Below the pieces are notes generated by a model. It ran no database searches, was not told the origin of the DNA, and saw only the letters and a program-made list of their open reading frames with translations. Both the position numbers and the translations under genes were made by a program. DNA of 64,000 bases from Hebobacterum sp964559435 (GTDB lineage Bacteria > Armatimonadota > Hebobacteria > Hebobacterales > Hebobacteraceae): positions 5,738 to 69,737 of the forward strand of contig CAZLHI010000013.1 in assembly GCA_964559435.1 (NCBI GenBank). The letters are read 5' to 3'. Below are positions 33,678-42,740 of the stretch, one piece after another. Within the stretch, counting starts at the first letter, position 1. Each line of letters begins with the position of its first letter.

Positions 33678-33923
33678 ATGAGGACGCTGGATGGCATTGT
33701 GGCGCTACTGCTCATCGTGGGCGGCCTGAACTGGGGGCTTGTTGGGGTGTTCAACTTCGATTTGGTCGCCGCCATCTTCGGCATGGGGAGCGTGCTGAGC
33801 CGGCTGGTGTACGCAATAGTCGGCCTGTGCGCGGTCTATTGGCTGCTCGAATGGGCCGCCATTCGCCGTCGATACGGCCAAATGGCTGCAGGCGGCCGAG
33901 AGGCTCCCACGCCGACGGCCTAG
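33678..33923 (+). CDS. DUF378 small membrane protein
   Basis: 81 residues from ATG 33678 behind GGGAGGGAGG. Two membrane helices: TLDGIVALLLIVGGLNWGLV and SVLSRLVYAIVGLCAVYWLL. The NWGLVG motif and the loop FDLVAAIFG are diagnostic for DUF378 (YuzA-like) proteins. Function unknown, thought to be a membrane stress component in some bacteria. Monocistronic. Confidence 0.85.
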   Translation: MRTLDGIVALLLIVGGLNWGLVGVFNFDLVAAIFGMGSVLSRLVYAIVGLCAVYWLLEWAAIRRRYGQMAAGGREAPTPTA

Positions 33924-34007
33924 CAGTGGTCCCATAGCCGATGCCAGCTGACGCCCGCCCTCTGTCGAGTGAGGGCGTCGAACCGTGTCTGCACGCTTGA
34001 GGCGCGG

Positions 34008-34841
34008 CTAGCGCGCCTCCCGCAGTTCCTTCGTCAGCCCGGGCACCGTCATCTCGATCAGCGACTCCCCTCGCCTCACGCTCACAGCGACCGGGGCGGC
34101 AGGCCAACCGCCCGGCCACTCGAGGCTGTCCGAGGCAACGGGTGCGCCTGCGACGCGCACGATCTCGTCGCCCGCCCTCAGCCCGGCCTTCTCCCAGACG
34201 CTCCCTCGCTCCACTCGCTCAACCATATACCTGTCTTCGCCGGCCAGCACGAGCCCCGTCCGGGCGCACTGCTGTATCAGCTCCTCGCGCCTGACGATGG
34301 ACTCCCATCCCACCAGATACTTGAGGCAGCTCCACACCGCGGCGCTCGTCGCGTCGTGGACCGCGGTCGAGATGGTATCGGTGGTGCGCGATTCCTTCGC
34401 CGACCGGCTCCAGCGCACCACACCATCCGGGATGTCGATGAGCTGCATGGCGAGCGCAACGTGGGCCCCGCGCGGCCCCGCTCGCGACCACTTGATCTCG
34501 TGCGCCGTGACAGTTACCTCCAGCACCGCATCGATTCCCGTCTCGCGCTCGAGTTTGGCGCACGTGTCTGGGTCGAGGAGCAGCTCGCGGGACAAATGGT
34601 GCTCTCCGACGATGGCCGCGAGCTGTGCCCCGGTGTAGAGCCGGAAACGGCGGTAGAGATGCCGCGTCACCTCCGACTCCACGAGCGTCAGGCTGAGCGG
34701 CCGCCCCGCCTCCTGGCTCACGACGACGCCCATCGCTTCGATGTCGGCGGTGTCAACCTCGGGCGGATGAAGCTTGCTCGCGCACCCGCCGCAGAGCACA
34801 AGCAGCGCAAGCGCGGTAAGCGGTAGAGCGATGCGTCCCAT
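34008..34841 (-). CDS. PDZ-domain lipoprotein
   Basis: 277 residues from ATG 34841 with GAGGAG upstream. The signal MGRIALPLTALALLVLCGGC ends in a lipobox (LCGGC). The middle ~150 residues have alternating strands (AVLEVTVTAHEIKWSRAG, then HVALAMQLIDIPDGVVRWS) like the DUF799/LpoB-type lipoprotein fold. The C-terminal 70 residues form a PDZ domain (VERGSVWEKAGLRAGDEIVRV). Likely periplasm-facing and lipid-anchored. It lies 105 bases downstream of etfA on the same strand, without obvious functional link. Confidence 0.75.
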   Translation of the reverse strand: MGRIALPLTALALLVLCGGCASKLHPPEVDTADIEAMGVVVSQEAGRPLSLTLVESEVTRHLYRRFRLYTGAQLAAIVGEHHLSRELLLDPDTCAKLERETGIDAVLEVTVTAHEIKWSRAGPRGAHVALAMQLIDIPDGVVRWSRSAKESRTTDTISTAVHDATSAAVWSCLKYLVGWESIVRREELIQQCARTGLVLAGEDRYMVERVERGSVWEKAGLRAGDEIVRVAGAPVASDSLEWPGGWPAAPVAVSVRRGESLIEMTVPGLTKELREAR

Positions 34842-34945
34842 GCTAGACTCCTCTGAGAACTGTGTCGGACGGCTCGTTCCTACCACGACCAGCCGATGGC
34901 GTCAAGGGCCAGGCGCGCCGCCTTCGGGGGACGGCCACTGCGGCC

Positions 34946-36136
34946 TCATCCGTTCTCCCTCAGTTTCTTCGTCAGCGCGGGCACGATCTCGAACAGGTCG
35001 CCGACGATGGAATAGGTGGCGATGTTGAAGATCGGCGCGGCCGGGTCTTTGTTGATGGCGACGATGCAGTCGGCGCTGCTCATGCCCGCCAGGTGCTGCA
35101 CCGCGCCGGAAATGCCGCAGGCGATGTAGAGCTTGGGCTGGACGGTGCGGCCGGTCTGGCCGACCTGATGGTAGGCCGGGATCCAGCCCGCGTCCACCGC
35201 CGCGCGGGAGGCGCCCACCGCCCCCCCGAGCGCCTCCGCCAGCTCCCTGATGAGGGCGAAGTTCTCCGGCTTGCCCAGGCCGCGGCCCCCGGAGACGATG
35301 ATCTCCGCATCCTGAAGGTTGACCTGCCCGTCGGTCTCCTGCTGCACGATCTCGACGACCTTGGCGATGACGCTCCGCTCGTCGAGATGGACCGGGACCT
35401 CAATCACCTCGCTGGTGCGGGAGGGATCGGGGTCGAGGGCCTTCATCACCCCCGGGCGCACGGTCGCCATCTGCGGCCGGGCGTGGCGGGAGACGATGGT
35501 GGCCATGAGGTTGCCGCCGAAGGCGGGACGCGTCTGAACCAGGAGCCGCTCCTCCTCGTCGATGTCGAGGCCGGTGCAGTCGGCCGTGAGGCCGGCCGAG
35601 AGGCGGGCGGCGACGCGGGGCGCGAGGTCGCGGCCCTGCGGGGTGGCGGAGACGAGGACGATCTCCGGCTTGTAGTGGTTGATCATCCCGGAGAGGACGT
35701 CGGTGTAAGGGCCGGTGCGATAGTGCGCGAGCACGGGGTCCTGCGCGAGGTACACCTTGTCCGCGCCGTGCGCGAAGAGGTCCTTCGCCATGTCGGCGAC
35801 GCCGTCGCCGAGCAGCACCGCGGCCAGCTCGACGCCGAGCTTGTCGGCGAGGCGGCGGCCCTTGCCGAGCAGCTCGAAGGTGCCGCGGCGGAACTGGTCG
35901 TGCAGGTGCTCGGCGACGACCCACAGGCCGCGATACCGATCGACCTCCACGTCGGGGGTGTAGGACGTCTCCAGGAGAATGGCGCCGAACGTGCAGGAGG
36001 AGGCGCAGGCCCCGCACTGGGTGCAGTTATCGTTGAAGCGCGCCTTCTCCTCGACGATGTCGATGGCGCCATAGGGGCAGGCGCGGAGGCAGAGCTTGCA
36101 GCCGGTGCAGTTCTCGGTGATCAAGCGTACAGCCAT
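34946..36136 (-). CDS. etfA: Electron transfer flavoprotein alpha subunit with N-terminal ferredoxin domain
   Basis: 396 residues. Residues 1-60 carry two 4Fe-4S motifs, CTGCKLCLRACP and CTQCGACASSCT. The EtfA N-terminal domain follows (GLWVVAEHL ... PEIVLVSATPQGRDLAPRVA). The FAD domain includes IIVSGGRGLGKPENF, GASRAAVDAGWIP, QVGQTGRTVQPKLYIACGISGAVQH and the closing AINKDPAAPIF. Ferredoxin-extended EtfA subunits occur in anaerobic or electron-bifurcating complexes, such as CarE of caffeyl-CoA reductase. It accepts electrons from the nearby acyl-CoA dehydrogenase. It is split from etfB by a REP-flanked insertion. Confidence 0.95.
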   Translation of the reverse strand: MAVRLITENCTGCKLCLRACPYGAIDIVEEKARFNDNCTQCGACASSCTFGAILLETSYTPDVEVDRYRGLWVVAEHLHDQFRRGTFELLGKGRRLADKLGVELAAVLLGDGVADMAKDLFAHGADKVYLAQDPVLAHYRTGPYTDVLSGMINHYKPEIVLVSATPQGRDLAPRVAARLSAGLTADCTGLDIDEEERLLVQTRPAFGGNLMATIVSRHARPQMATVRPGVMKALDPDPSRTSEVIEVPVHLDERSVIAKVVEIVQQETDGQVNLQDAEIIVSGGRGLGKPENFALIRELAEALGGAVGASRAAVDAGWIPAYHQVGQTGRTVQPKLYIACGISGAVQHLAGMSSADCIVAINKDPAAPIFNIATYSIVGDLFEIVPALTKKLRENG

Positions 36137-36183
36137 CCAGCGATTCTCCAGTTATTTCTAGCTATGTAGGGCAGCGACAGTTC

Positions 36184-36217
36184 TGTAGGGCGCGCAGGTC
36201 TCTGCCTGCGCGCCGGC
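36184..36217 (+). repeat. REP-type palindromic element, left copy of a 34-bp inverted repeat
   Basis: The element starts TGTAGGGCGCGCAGG and forms a 10-bp hairpin (GGCGCGCAGG / CCTGCGCGCC, loop TCTCTG). It has the GTAG tetranucleotide at the foot of the stem that marks REP sequences moved by RAYT transposases. Its exact reverse complement lies at 37386-37419. Confidence 0.85.
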
Positions 36218-36358
36218 GGTTGCGCATGGGCTGTTCCGACTTCGCAAGGGAGGACCGTGTCTCCTGCCACTGCAGGGCGCGCTCACCGTCGCCCAACCCG
36301 GCCGACCGTTAACGGCTGCGGGGATATCGGGAACCACGCTTCTGCCGAACGCATTGGG

Positions 36359-37339
36359 TTAACCGAGGGAATCCCTACGTGGAGGATCTAACGATCTACG
36401 CTTCTTGCCTAGCCCACGACCTTGCGATGTCTCCATCCCGAACTGCTGAAGGCGTACTGCGCAATCCACGACAAAGTCGACACACGCGTTGCACTCCGAT
36501 AGAGAAGGAAGCTCGTCCCAAGCCCACCGGTGCAAGACATGCCCGCCGAATGTCCAATCGACATGCGGAGTCAAGCGCCGGAACCTGACATAGCGCCGGT
36601 AGTCGATGCCAAGCGCTAACACTCTTACCGCTTCGCCGAGACGCGGCAGTGCCCGCGCAACCTCGTCGAAGACGCCAGCTACCGCGCGGAGGAACTCACG
36701 GGTGTTGTGGTCTCCGGCCAGGTTTAGCCCGCTCCTCGGGCTGAGACGATGCGCGTCTGCGAAGCGGAATGGTGAATCCCCGAATCTGTCTGCCCCCTTG
36801 GCCTCGTAGTCACGGAGCAGATTCGCGAAAGCCAGCGCCGTCTTGTCCAGTGCATCGATTCGGTCATCACGTCCGAGAGCCTCCTGTGCCTCCTTGAGCA
36901 ATGCCCGGGCTGACTCGCATTCCACCATGTTGACCAGGCTGATTGAGTCGTAATCAATGCCGAATACGAGAGGGCAGTTCTCCTGGAAGAAGGCTGCGGT
37001 CGTCTCCCGGTAGGACTCGAGATCAATGGCCGATGGCAGGGTCCCGTGGTGCTTGAGCGCTACCCGGGCTTTGTTCAGGCGAGACATGGCTTGCCTCTGT
37101 GTGAGTTTCGACTCGCCAAGCTCAGGGCCGAGCAACTCCCAGTACTGCACAAACCTCGTGCTCGCGTCCGTCTTCACATTCAGATACTCGCAGCCGAGCT
37201 GGAAGAAGAACTCCACCGAGTCGTGAAAGGTCAAGAGTGCCGCAGCACACTGCGGCTCGGGCTGGCGTGACTGGTCAACCGCAACGCCGTGCATATACTT
37301 CACGAAGGCGAGTCGGCGCAACATCGGCTCATTGAGCAT
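36359..37339 (-). CDS. Unknown protein with HEPN-like motif, inside a REP-flanked insertion
   Basis: 326 residues, mostly helical, no signal or membrane segment. An N-terminal helix pair (LLTFHDSVEFFFQLGCEYL) leads to MSRLNKARVALKHHGTLPS. R92-V-A-L-K-H97 fits the R-x4-6-H motif of HEPN ribonucleases in the expected second helix. The rest (FGIDYDSISLVNMV, CVDFVVDCAVRLQ) is unfamiliar. It lies between etfB and etfA on the same strand and is bounded by perfect 34-bp inverted repeats. Its base composition is visibly less G/C-biased than its neighbours, which suggests transfer. A defence or toxin role is only an inference. Confidence 0.6.
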   Translation of the reverse strand: MLNEPMLRRLAFVKYMHGVAVDQSRQPEPQCAAALLTFHDSVEFFFQLGCEYLNVKTDASTRFVQYWELLGPELGESKLTQRQAMSRLNKARVALKHHGTLPSAIDLESYRETTAAFFQENCPLVFGIDYDSISLVNMVECESARALLKEAQEALGRDDRIDALDKTALAFANLLRDYEAKGADRFGDSPFRFADAHRLSPRSGLNLAGDHNTREFLRAVAGVFDEVARALPRLGEAVRVLALGIDYRRYVRFRRLTPHVDWTFGGHVLHRWAWDELPSLSECNACVDFVVDCAVRLQQFGMETSQGRGLGKKRRSLDPPRRDSLG

Positions 37340-37385
37340 TCGCCATCTCCGTCTTCCGCGCCGCCCTGCTCGCGAAGGGGACGGG

Positions 37386-37419
37386 GCCGGCGCGCAGGCA
37401 GAGACCTGCGCGCCCTACA
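37386..37419 (-). repeat. REP-type palindromic element, right copy of the inverted repeat
   Basis: Exact reverse complement of 36184-36217 (34 of 34 bases), with CTAC at its right end, the inverted form of GTAG. Together the two copies bracket 1.2 kb containing one gene between etfA and etfB. Confidence 0.85.
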
Positions 37420-37427
37420 GTACGGTG

Positions 37428-38216
37428 CTAGCCGGCCGCGATGTCCATTTCTTTGATTGCTTGTGCGAGTTCCTCGGCGACCTCTTCGCTCGTGCCCTCG
37501 ATCTTCTTTCCGCCCCCTCGCTTCTCCGGCGGCCACACTCTGATGACCTGGGTGGGGGAGCCGTCGAAGCCGGACTGCTTCGGGTCGGCCTCCAGATCGG
37601 CCAACGTCCAGGTCGCGATCTCGGCCCGCTTGGCCTTGAGCACATTGCGCATGCTCGGGTGGCGGGGATCGTTGACCTGCTTCACTACGGTGACAACGGC
37701 CGGAAGCCTGACCTCCAGCACCTCGAAGAAGTCGTCGAGCACGCGCTTGGCGCGGAGCTTGCCGTCTTCGACAGACAGCTCGATGGCGAAGGTCACCTGC
37801 GGAATGCCCAGCCGCTCGGCCAGCCCCGGCCCGACCTGGCCGGTGTCGCCGTCGATGGCCTGCTTGCCGCAGAGGATGAGATCGACCTCGCCGACCTTGC
37901 GGACCATCTGCGCGAGGCCGTAGGAGGTGGCGAGGGTGTCGCTGCCGCGGGAAGCCGGGTCGCTCAGCAGGATCGCCTCGTCCGCGCCCATCGCCATCGC
38001 CTGGCGAAGGGCCTCCTCGGCCTGCGGCGGGCCCATGGTGATGACGGTGACGGTGCCGCCGTGGGCTTCGCGCAATTGAAGCGCGGCCTCCAGCGCGTTC
38101 TCGTCCACGGGGTTGATGACGCTCTTCATGCCCTCGCGAATGAGGGCGTTGGTCTCGGGATCGACGCGGACCTCGGTGGTCTCGGGAACTTGCTTGATGC
38201 AGACGACGATGTTCAC
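37428..38216 (-). CDS. etfB: Electron transfer flavoprotein beta subunit
   Basis: 262 residues, the usual length. MNIVVCIKQVPETTEVRVDP, SVINPVDENALEAALQL, VTVITMGPPQAEEALRQA and ILCGKQAIDGDTGQVGP are the AMP/FAD-binding landmarks of EtfB. LPAVVTVVKQVNDPRHPSM is the recognition-loop region. It pairs with EtfA to carry electrons from the acyl-CoA dehydrogenase 37 bases upstream. The expected directly following etfA is displaced 1.3 kb by the REP-flanked cassette. Confidence 0.95.
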   Translation of the reverse strand: MNIVVCIKQVPETTEVRVDPETNALIREGMKSVINPVDENALEAALQLREAHGGTVTVITMGPPQAEEALRQAMAMGADEAILLSDPASRGSDTLATSYGLAQMVRKVGEVDLILCGKQAIDGDTGQVGPGLAERLGIPQVTFAIELSVEDGKLRAKRVLDDFFEVLEVRLPAVVTVVKQVNDPRHPSMRNVLKAKRAEIATWTLADLEADPKQSGFDGSPTQVIRVWPPEKRGGGKKIEGTSEEVAEELAQAIKEMDIAAG

Positions 38217-38253
38217 TGGCTCGACTCTCGCGGTGGTTGGTGTGCGGCCGGGG

Positions 38254-39402
38254 TCACTTGTTCAGCTCCCGAAGCACGTGGTTTGCGATAACCATGCGCT
38301 GGATTTCTGACGTGCCCTCGACGATTTCAAACAGCTTGGCCTCCCGCATGTATCGCTCGACGGGGAACTCCCTGGTGTAGCCGTAGCCGCCGAAGATCTG
38401 CACGGCCTTCGTCGTCGTGCGCATCGCCACCTCGGAGGCGTACAGCTTCGCCATCGCCGCTTCCTTCTCGAAGGGCTTGTTCTGGTCCTTGAGCCAGGCC
38501 GCCCGCCAGGTGAGCAGTCGTGCGCAGTCTACCTCGGTGGCCATGTCGGCCACCATGAACTGGATGGCCTGGAAGCCCGATATCGGCTGGCCGAACTGCT
38601 CGCGCTGGTGGGTATAGGGCACGGCCGCCTCCAGCGCGGCGCGGGCGACGCCCACCGCGCCGGTGGCCATGCCGATGCGCCCGACGCCGAGGGTGCGCAT
38701 GGCCACCAGGAAGCCGCCGCGCTCGCGCCCGAGCAGGTTCTCCTTGGGCACGCGGCAGTCGTTGAAGACGAGCTCCCGATTCGGCAGGGAGGGGAAGGCC
38801 ATCTTCCTCTCGTCCTTGCCGAACTCGAAGCCCGGGGTCCCTTTCTCGACGATGAAGGCGGTCAGCCCGCGGGCGCCGCGAGAGGGGTCGGTGCTGGCGA
38901 TGATGACGTAGATCCCGGCCTCGCCGCCGTTGGAGATGAAGATCTTGCTGCCGTTGAGGATATAGTCGCTGCCGTCGCGCTCGGCCTTGGTGGCGACGGC
39001 GGCCGCGTCGGAGCCGGCGCCGGGCTCGGTGAGCCCGAAGGCCCCGATCTTCTCCCCGGTCGCGAGGGCAGTGAGGTGCTTCTGCTTCTGCTCGTCGCTG
39101 CCGAACATCATGATGGGAACGACGGCCAGCGCGTGCGCCCCGTAGACGGCGCCGGTGGTGGTGCAGGAGCGGGACAGCTCCTCGCCGACCGCGCTCCAGG
39201 TGAGGAAGTCCAGGCCGAGGCCGCCGTATTCCTCGGGAACGGGGATGCCCATGAGGTCCAACTCGGCCAGCTTCCTGACGTTGTCGGCGGGCCAAACCCC
39301 GGCCTCATCGGTCTCTTGCGCCTTGGGCGCCAGCTCTTCGTCGCAGAACTCCTTGACAGCTTCGACAATCGCGGTCTGGTCTTCGTTGAAGGTGAAATCC
39401 AT
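38254..39402 (-). CDS. Acyl-CoA dehydrogenase
   Basis: 382 residues from ATG 39402 (MDFTFNEDQTAIVEAVKEF) with GGGAGG upstream. FAD-binding segments GAFGLTEPGAGSDAAAV and IFISNGGEAGIYVI, the signature AMRTLGVGRIGMATGAVG, and the closing FEIVEGTSEIQRMVIANHVL (with the catalytic Glu of short-chain dehydrogenases) are all present. It oxidises or reduces acyl-CoA esters and passes electrons to the ETF encoded next on the same strand. First gene of the acd-etfB-(insertion)-etfA operon. Confidence 0.95.
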   Translation of the reverse strand: MDFTFNEDQTAIVEAVKEFCDEELAPKAQETDEAGVWPADNVRKLAELDLMGIPVPEEYGGLGLDFLTWSAVGEELSRSCTTTGAVYGAHALAVVPIMMFGSDEQKQKHLTALATGEKIGAFGLTEPGAGSDAAAVATKAERDGSDYILNGSKIFISNGGEAGIYVIIASTDPSRGARGLTAFIVEKGTPGFEFGKDERKMAFPSLPNRELVFNDCRVPKENLLGRERGGFLVAMRTLGVGRIGMATGAVGVARAALEAAVPYTHQREQFGQPISGFQAIQFMVADMATEVDCARLLTWRAAWLKDQNKPFEKEAAMAKLYASEVAMRTTTKAVQIFGGYGYTREFPVERYMREAKLFEIVEGTSEIQRMVIANHVLRELNK

Positions 39403-39594
39403 GCGGTTGTCCGCCTCCCGGGGCCTACAGCAGGGCCGGCAGAAACCGGCCGCAGCGAAGATGTTAACGGAAAGCTTGGGCTGAGTCAACGCGGCCCGGC
39501 CGCTCGCCGGCTATCACTCGTCGGATACGTTCCAGCGACCCTTCCACACGACTCTCCTCATGTCGATGGGCTGGGCGGGCGGCCCCTCAGGGGT

Positions 39595-41511
39595 CTAGTT
39601 CGTCTCGCTCTCGCCAAGGATCGAGTGGAGCTTCTCGCCGAGCTGGAGGCGGGCCTTGTCCCACAGCTCTGGATCGTTGCGCCAGATCTCGGTATTCTCG
39701 ATGGAGGCCTCGCCGAAGGGCGTCGTGTGGATGATCGAATCCACGGCCTCGTCGGAATCCGCCTCGCGCCCGGCTTCGCGGAGCAGCCAGAAGTACTCGT
39801 AGTCCTGAAGGCCGCGCCGGTGGGCCTTGAGCCTGATGCTGGGGATGGGATCGGGGGAGCCGACGACATCGCCGCGGTAGATGAGCAAGCCCGACCCGTT
39901 GTATTCGACATGCTCGGTGATCCAGTTGAGCGGCTCCGTCCAGGCGCGGTCGGCGGCCCACTCGAACTCCCACTGGCAGTAGCCGCAGCGGTGCTTCCAG
40001 GCGGCCCAGGCAAGGCCGCGACACGTGAGCAGGTCGAGGTCGAGGAAGGTGTTGGAGCCACAGGCCGAGTTCTCGCGCCGCTCGTAGATCATAGGACCGT
40101 AGAACCACGACTCGACGCCCTTCTCTCGAAAGTGGGCGATCTTGTCGGCATCGAAGGCGACGGTGTGGCAGATGACGAGGTCCACGTAGGGATGGAGCTT
40201 CTCCATCGCCTCCCAGGAATAGCCGCCGTCGATGCGGTGCTTGAACCAGTCCTTCCCCAGGCCGCGCCGGAGGAGGTCGGCGTAGTAGATCATCTGCTGG
40301 TAGGCCTCCTCGTAGTAGGCCTCGTCCAGGCCCTCGAGGAAGACGATCTTCTCCACGCGGCGCCGGTGCGGGTCGGCCTCGAAGTGCTCTTTGAGCTGGC
40401 GCTCGGTCTCCACCCACACCGCCTCGAATTCTTCTGTCGGGCCGCCTTCGGGCACCGCCATGGGCCAGGCATTCCGGCGGGCCGGCTTCTTGCCACAGTC
40501 GAAGGGGAGGATGATGTGGTCAATCGGCAGGCCCACGCCGGGCCCCCAGTATCCGGCGGCCTCGGTGTAGGCCGAGCCGTCGAGGTACCTCATGAGGCGG
40601 GCATCGTAAGCCGACCAGTCAATCTGCACCTTGGTGCCGTCAACCTTCAGGTCGGGGCGGTGGTAGACGATGCCCGGCTGGAACCCGTGGCGGCGGGCCA
40701 TCTGGAAGTAGCGGAGCTCGAGATCGGGGTCCATGTGCTGGATCGAGTTGTTATAGATGTCGCCGCGGCAGTGTATCTCGTCTGGCAGCGCGAAGTCCCA
40801 GACCTCGAGCTCGACCTGAAGCTCGCGCTCTCCGCCGGGCCAGGACACGGAAAGAGTGCCCCGATAGGTGCCGGGCGGGGCCTCAGCTCGGTTCCGCGGC
40901 ACGTAGATGTCGATCCACACGGTCTGGAATCGGTGAGACTCGCCTATCGCGTTCTTCTCATCAGGCAAGTCCAAGCGCAGCGGCTCGCCGGCCGGCGCGG
41001 GCAGCAGCGCATCGGGGTACCAGCCGGGTCCTAGCGATGTTTTCTCGTATCCTGTCGAGGGCTGCCGCACCCGCACATGCCAGGCCTTGAACAGCGCCAC
41101 ATTGCGGCCGGCGATCTCCGCGCCGGTCGGGCCGACGAGGCGCTCGAATCGCACTTCGACCCCACGCACCGGCTGCTTCGCCCCGACGATCACCTGAAAG
41201 GAGACGAACTCGTTGCGGGCCGAGTGAAGCGTGACTCGGTTTTCGGACGCGTCCCACACGGCATTCCTCTCTCGGTACTCGCCAGACGGGTAGTCCGCGT
41301 GGATGTCCGGCCGCTCCTCTATCAGGCGTCCGGTTTCCGGGTTGACGCGAACACCGTCGCCGATTGCCCACACGTCGATACTGCCACGGCTCATCTTGTC
41401 GCCTCCTCTTGGCGCTTGTCTTTGCGTTGGCACCATCGTCAACGCGACGAGGGTGGCTGCGAGCACGCCGGCCGGCACGGTACCTGCTAGTCTCACGGCG
41501 CCTGTCGACAC
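39595..41511 (-). CDS. Secreted DUF4091 (glycosidase-like) protein
   Basis: 638 residues from GTG 41511, chosen for GAGGAG eight bases upstream and because it supplies a signal peptide (VSTGAVRLAGTVPAGVLAATLVALTM); the alternative ATG at 41394 would remove it. An N-terminal beta-sandwich (VTLHSARNEFVSFQVIVGA) is followed by a TIM barrel (QMARRHGFQPGIVYH, KIVFLEGLDEAYYEEAYQQM, LVICHTVAFDADKI). DUF4091 lies at the C-terminus with the characteristic GLQDYEYFWLLREAG. Predicted exported carbohydrate-active protein; substrate unknown. Confidence 0.8.
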   Translation of the reverse strand: MSTGAVRLAGTVPAGVLAATLVALTMVPTQRQAPRGGDKMSRGSIDVWAIGDGVRVNPETGRLIEERPDIHADYPSGEYRERNAVWDASENRVTLHSARNEFVSFQVIVGAKQPVRGVEVRFERLVGPTGAEIAGRNVALFKAWHVRVRQPSTGYEKTSLGPGWYPDALLPAPAGEPLRLDLPDEKNAIGESHRFQTVWIDIYVPRNRAEAPPGTYRGTLSVSWPGGERELQVELEVWDFALPDEIHCRGDIYNNSIQHMDPDLELRYFQMARRHGFQPGIVYHRPDLKVDGTKVQIDWSAYDARLMRYLDGSAYTEAAGYWGPGVGLPIDHIILPFDCGKKPARRNAWPMAVPEGGPTEEFEAVWVETERQLKEHFEADPHRRRVEKIVFLEGLDEAYYEEAYQQMIYYADLLRRGLGKDWFKHRIDGGYSWEAMEKLHPYVDLVICHTVAFDADKIAHFREKGVESWFYGPMIYERRENSACGSNTFLDLDLLTCRGLAWAAWKHRCGYCQWEFEWAADRAWTEPLNWITEHVEYNGSGLLIYRGDVVGSPDPIPSIRLKAHRRGLQDYEYFWLLREAGREADSDEAVDSIIHTTPFGEASIENTEIWRNDPELWDKARLQLGEKLHSILGESETN

Positions 41512-41697
41512 GCGGTTCTCCTCGTGGGGCCGAAGCGGGGACCCTCTCCAGGCGGTGATCCGGCGGCAGACAGCTGGTGCTGCTCGAGGCGGTCGGAGCG
41601 CCACCGGAGACTCTGTTTCGGCGTGCGCCGTCCGGATACCTTACGCGTCACAACACGCCGGTGCGCGGTGAAGACAGCGGGGTAGGCGCGCCGGGGG

Positions 41698-42435
41698 TCA
41701 GCTTGCGGGAAGGACAGTGGGGAGGCGGACGATCTTGGTGGGGGTGTCTGCGGGACGGCGAGGGGCCGGACGGCCCATGGCCGTCAGCAGGTTGCCGTCG
41801 GCGTGGGCGAGCGCGTCCAGACGGCGGAGCGCCTCTTCAACGCTCTCGCGTGTGAGCTGGCAGCACTCGCCGTGGCCCGGGTAGATGTACTTGACGGGCA
41901 GGCGCGCCAGACGCTGAAGAGACGACCGGTAGTCACTGACGCACGAACCCCAATGCACGTCCATCCACCCGATGGTGCCATCACACCTGATGAGGTCCCC
42001 GACGAAGAGACTATCGCTGAGCTGCCACAGGACCGTGTCGGGGGTATGCCCCGGCATGTGGTGGACCTGGAAGGACAGCTCGCCGATCTCGACGGTGTCT
42101 CCCTCGTCCACCGTGTAATCGACCATGCTGCCCTCGAGGGGTGTGTAGGCCGGGCAGTAACGAAGCTGCTCGGCGGCGAGCCGGTGGGCGACGACGCGGG
42201 GAGATCGCTCGGCGCGGAGCCGAGGAACGGCTCCCGCGTGGTCGTCGTGGCAGTGAGTGATGAAGAGGGCCGCGACGGTGCTGAGACCGATGCCGTCGGC
42301 CTCGAGTTGGTCGAGCTTGGCCGCAAGTCCCGCCTCGCCCCCGACATCGACCAGGGCGTGCGCGCCGCCGCAGTCGAGTGCGTAGATCACCTCGTTGCGC
42401 GACTCTGCGCGGTAGATTCCGGGTGCCACTTCCAC
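41698..42435 (-). CDS. MBL-fold metallo-hydrolase
   Basis: 245 residues from GTG 42435 (VEVAPGIYRAES) behind GAGGGGGCG; an ATG at 42504 is the alternative and would add 23 atypical residues. ALFITHCHDDHAG is the H-x-H-x-D-H zinc motif, MPGHTPDTVLWQL the second His, SLFVGDLI the bridging Asp and YIYPGHGE the last His. Glyoxalase II-like fold, substrate unknown. It stands alone, on the same strand as the next MBL-fold gene but 305 bases away. Confidence 0.85.
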   Translation of the reverse strand: MEVAPGIYRAESRNEVIYALDCGGAHALVDVGGEAGLAAKLDQLEADGIGLSTVAALFITHCHDDHAGAVPRLRAERSPRVVAHRLAAEQLRYCPAYTPLEGSMVDYTVDEGDTVEIGELSFQVHHMPGHTPDTVLWQLSDSLFVGDLIRCDGTIGWMDVHWGSCVSDYRSSLQRLARLPVKYIYPGHGECCQLTRESVEEALRRLDALAHADGNLLTAMGRPAPRRPADTPTKIVRLPTVLPAS

Positions 42436-42740
42436 GGTCGCCGCCCCCTCGCATACACAAACTATCAGTCGTTTCGACCTCGCAAGTCTCCCCCCTTCTG
42501 GCATTTGCCGGCAAAGACCGACCCCGAGCCGGCCTCTTCTTCCGCCGCAAGACCGCGCGGCGACGCGCTACGTAATCGAGCAGACGGTAGGGCTGCCCGC
42601 GGGAGGCCGCCGTCGCACGATCTTCGCCGCCTTACGCGAAGCCTGGGACGAGCGGGGCGGCGGCTGGGGGCAGAGGAGCTGTCGAGGGAGCCGGCGGAGT
42701 GCTAAAGCCCCCTAGCTATCCGCGGCAGCTACCAGGGCCG
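42436..42740. other. Intergenic stretch of 305 bases between two MBL-fold genes
   Basis: If the MBL gene starts at 42435 this stretch is non-coding. It holds the alternative ATG at 42504 and a short rightward frame around 42550-42716 (ATRYVIEQTVGLPAGG) with no start codon, possibly a decayed gene piece. No promoter, repeat or RNA is clear. Confidence 0.4.

Noticed and set aside
42550..42716. Rightward frame containing ATRYVIEQTVGLPAGG as a small gene
   Set aside because: No start codon or ribosome binding site, and it ends after about 50 codons; at most a decayed fragment.
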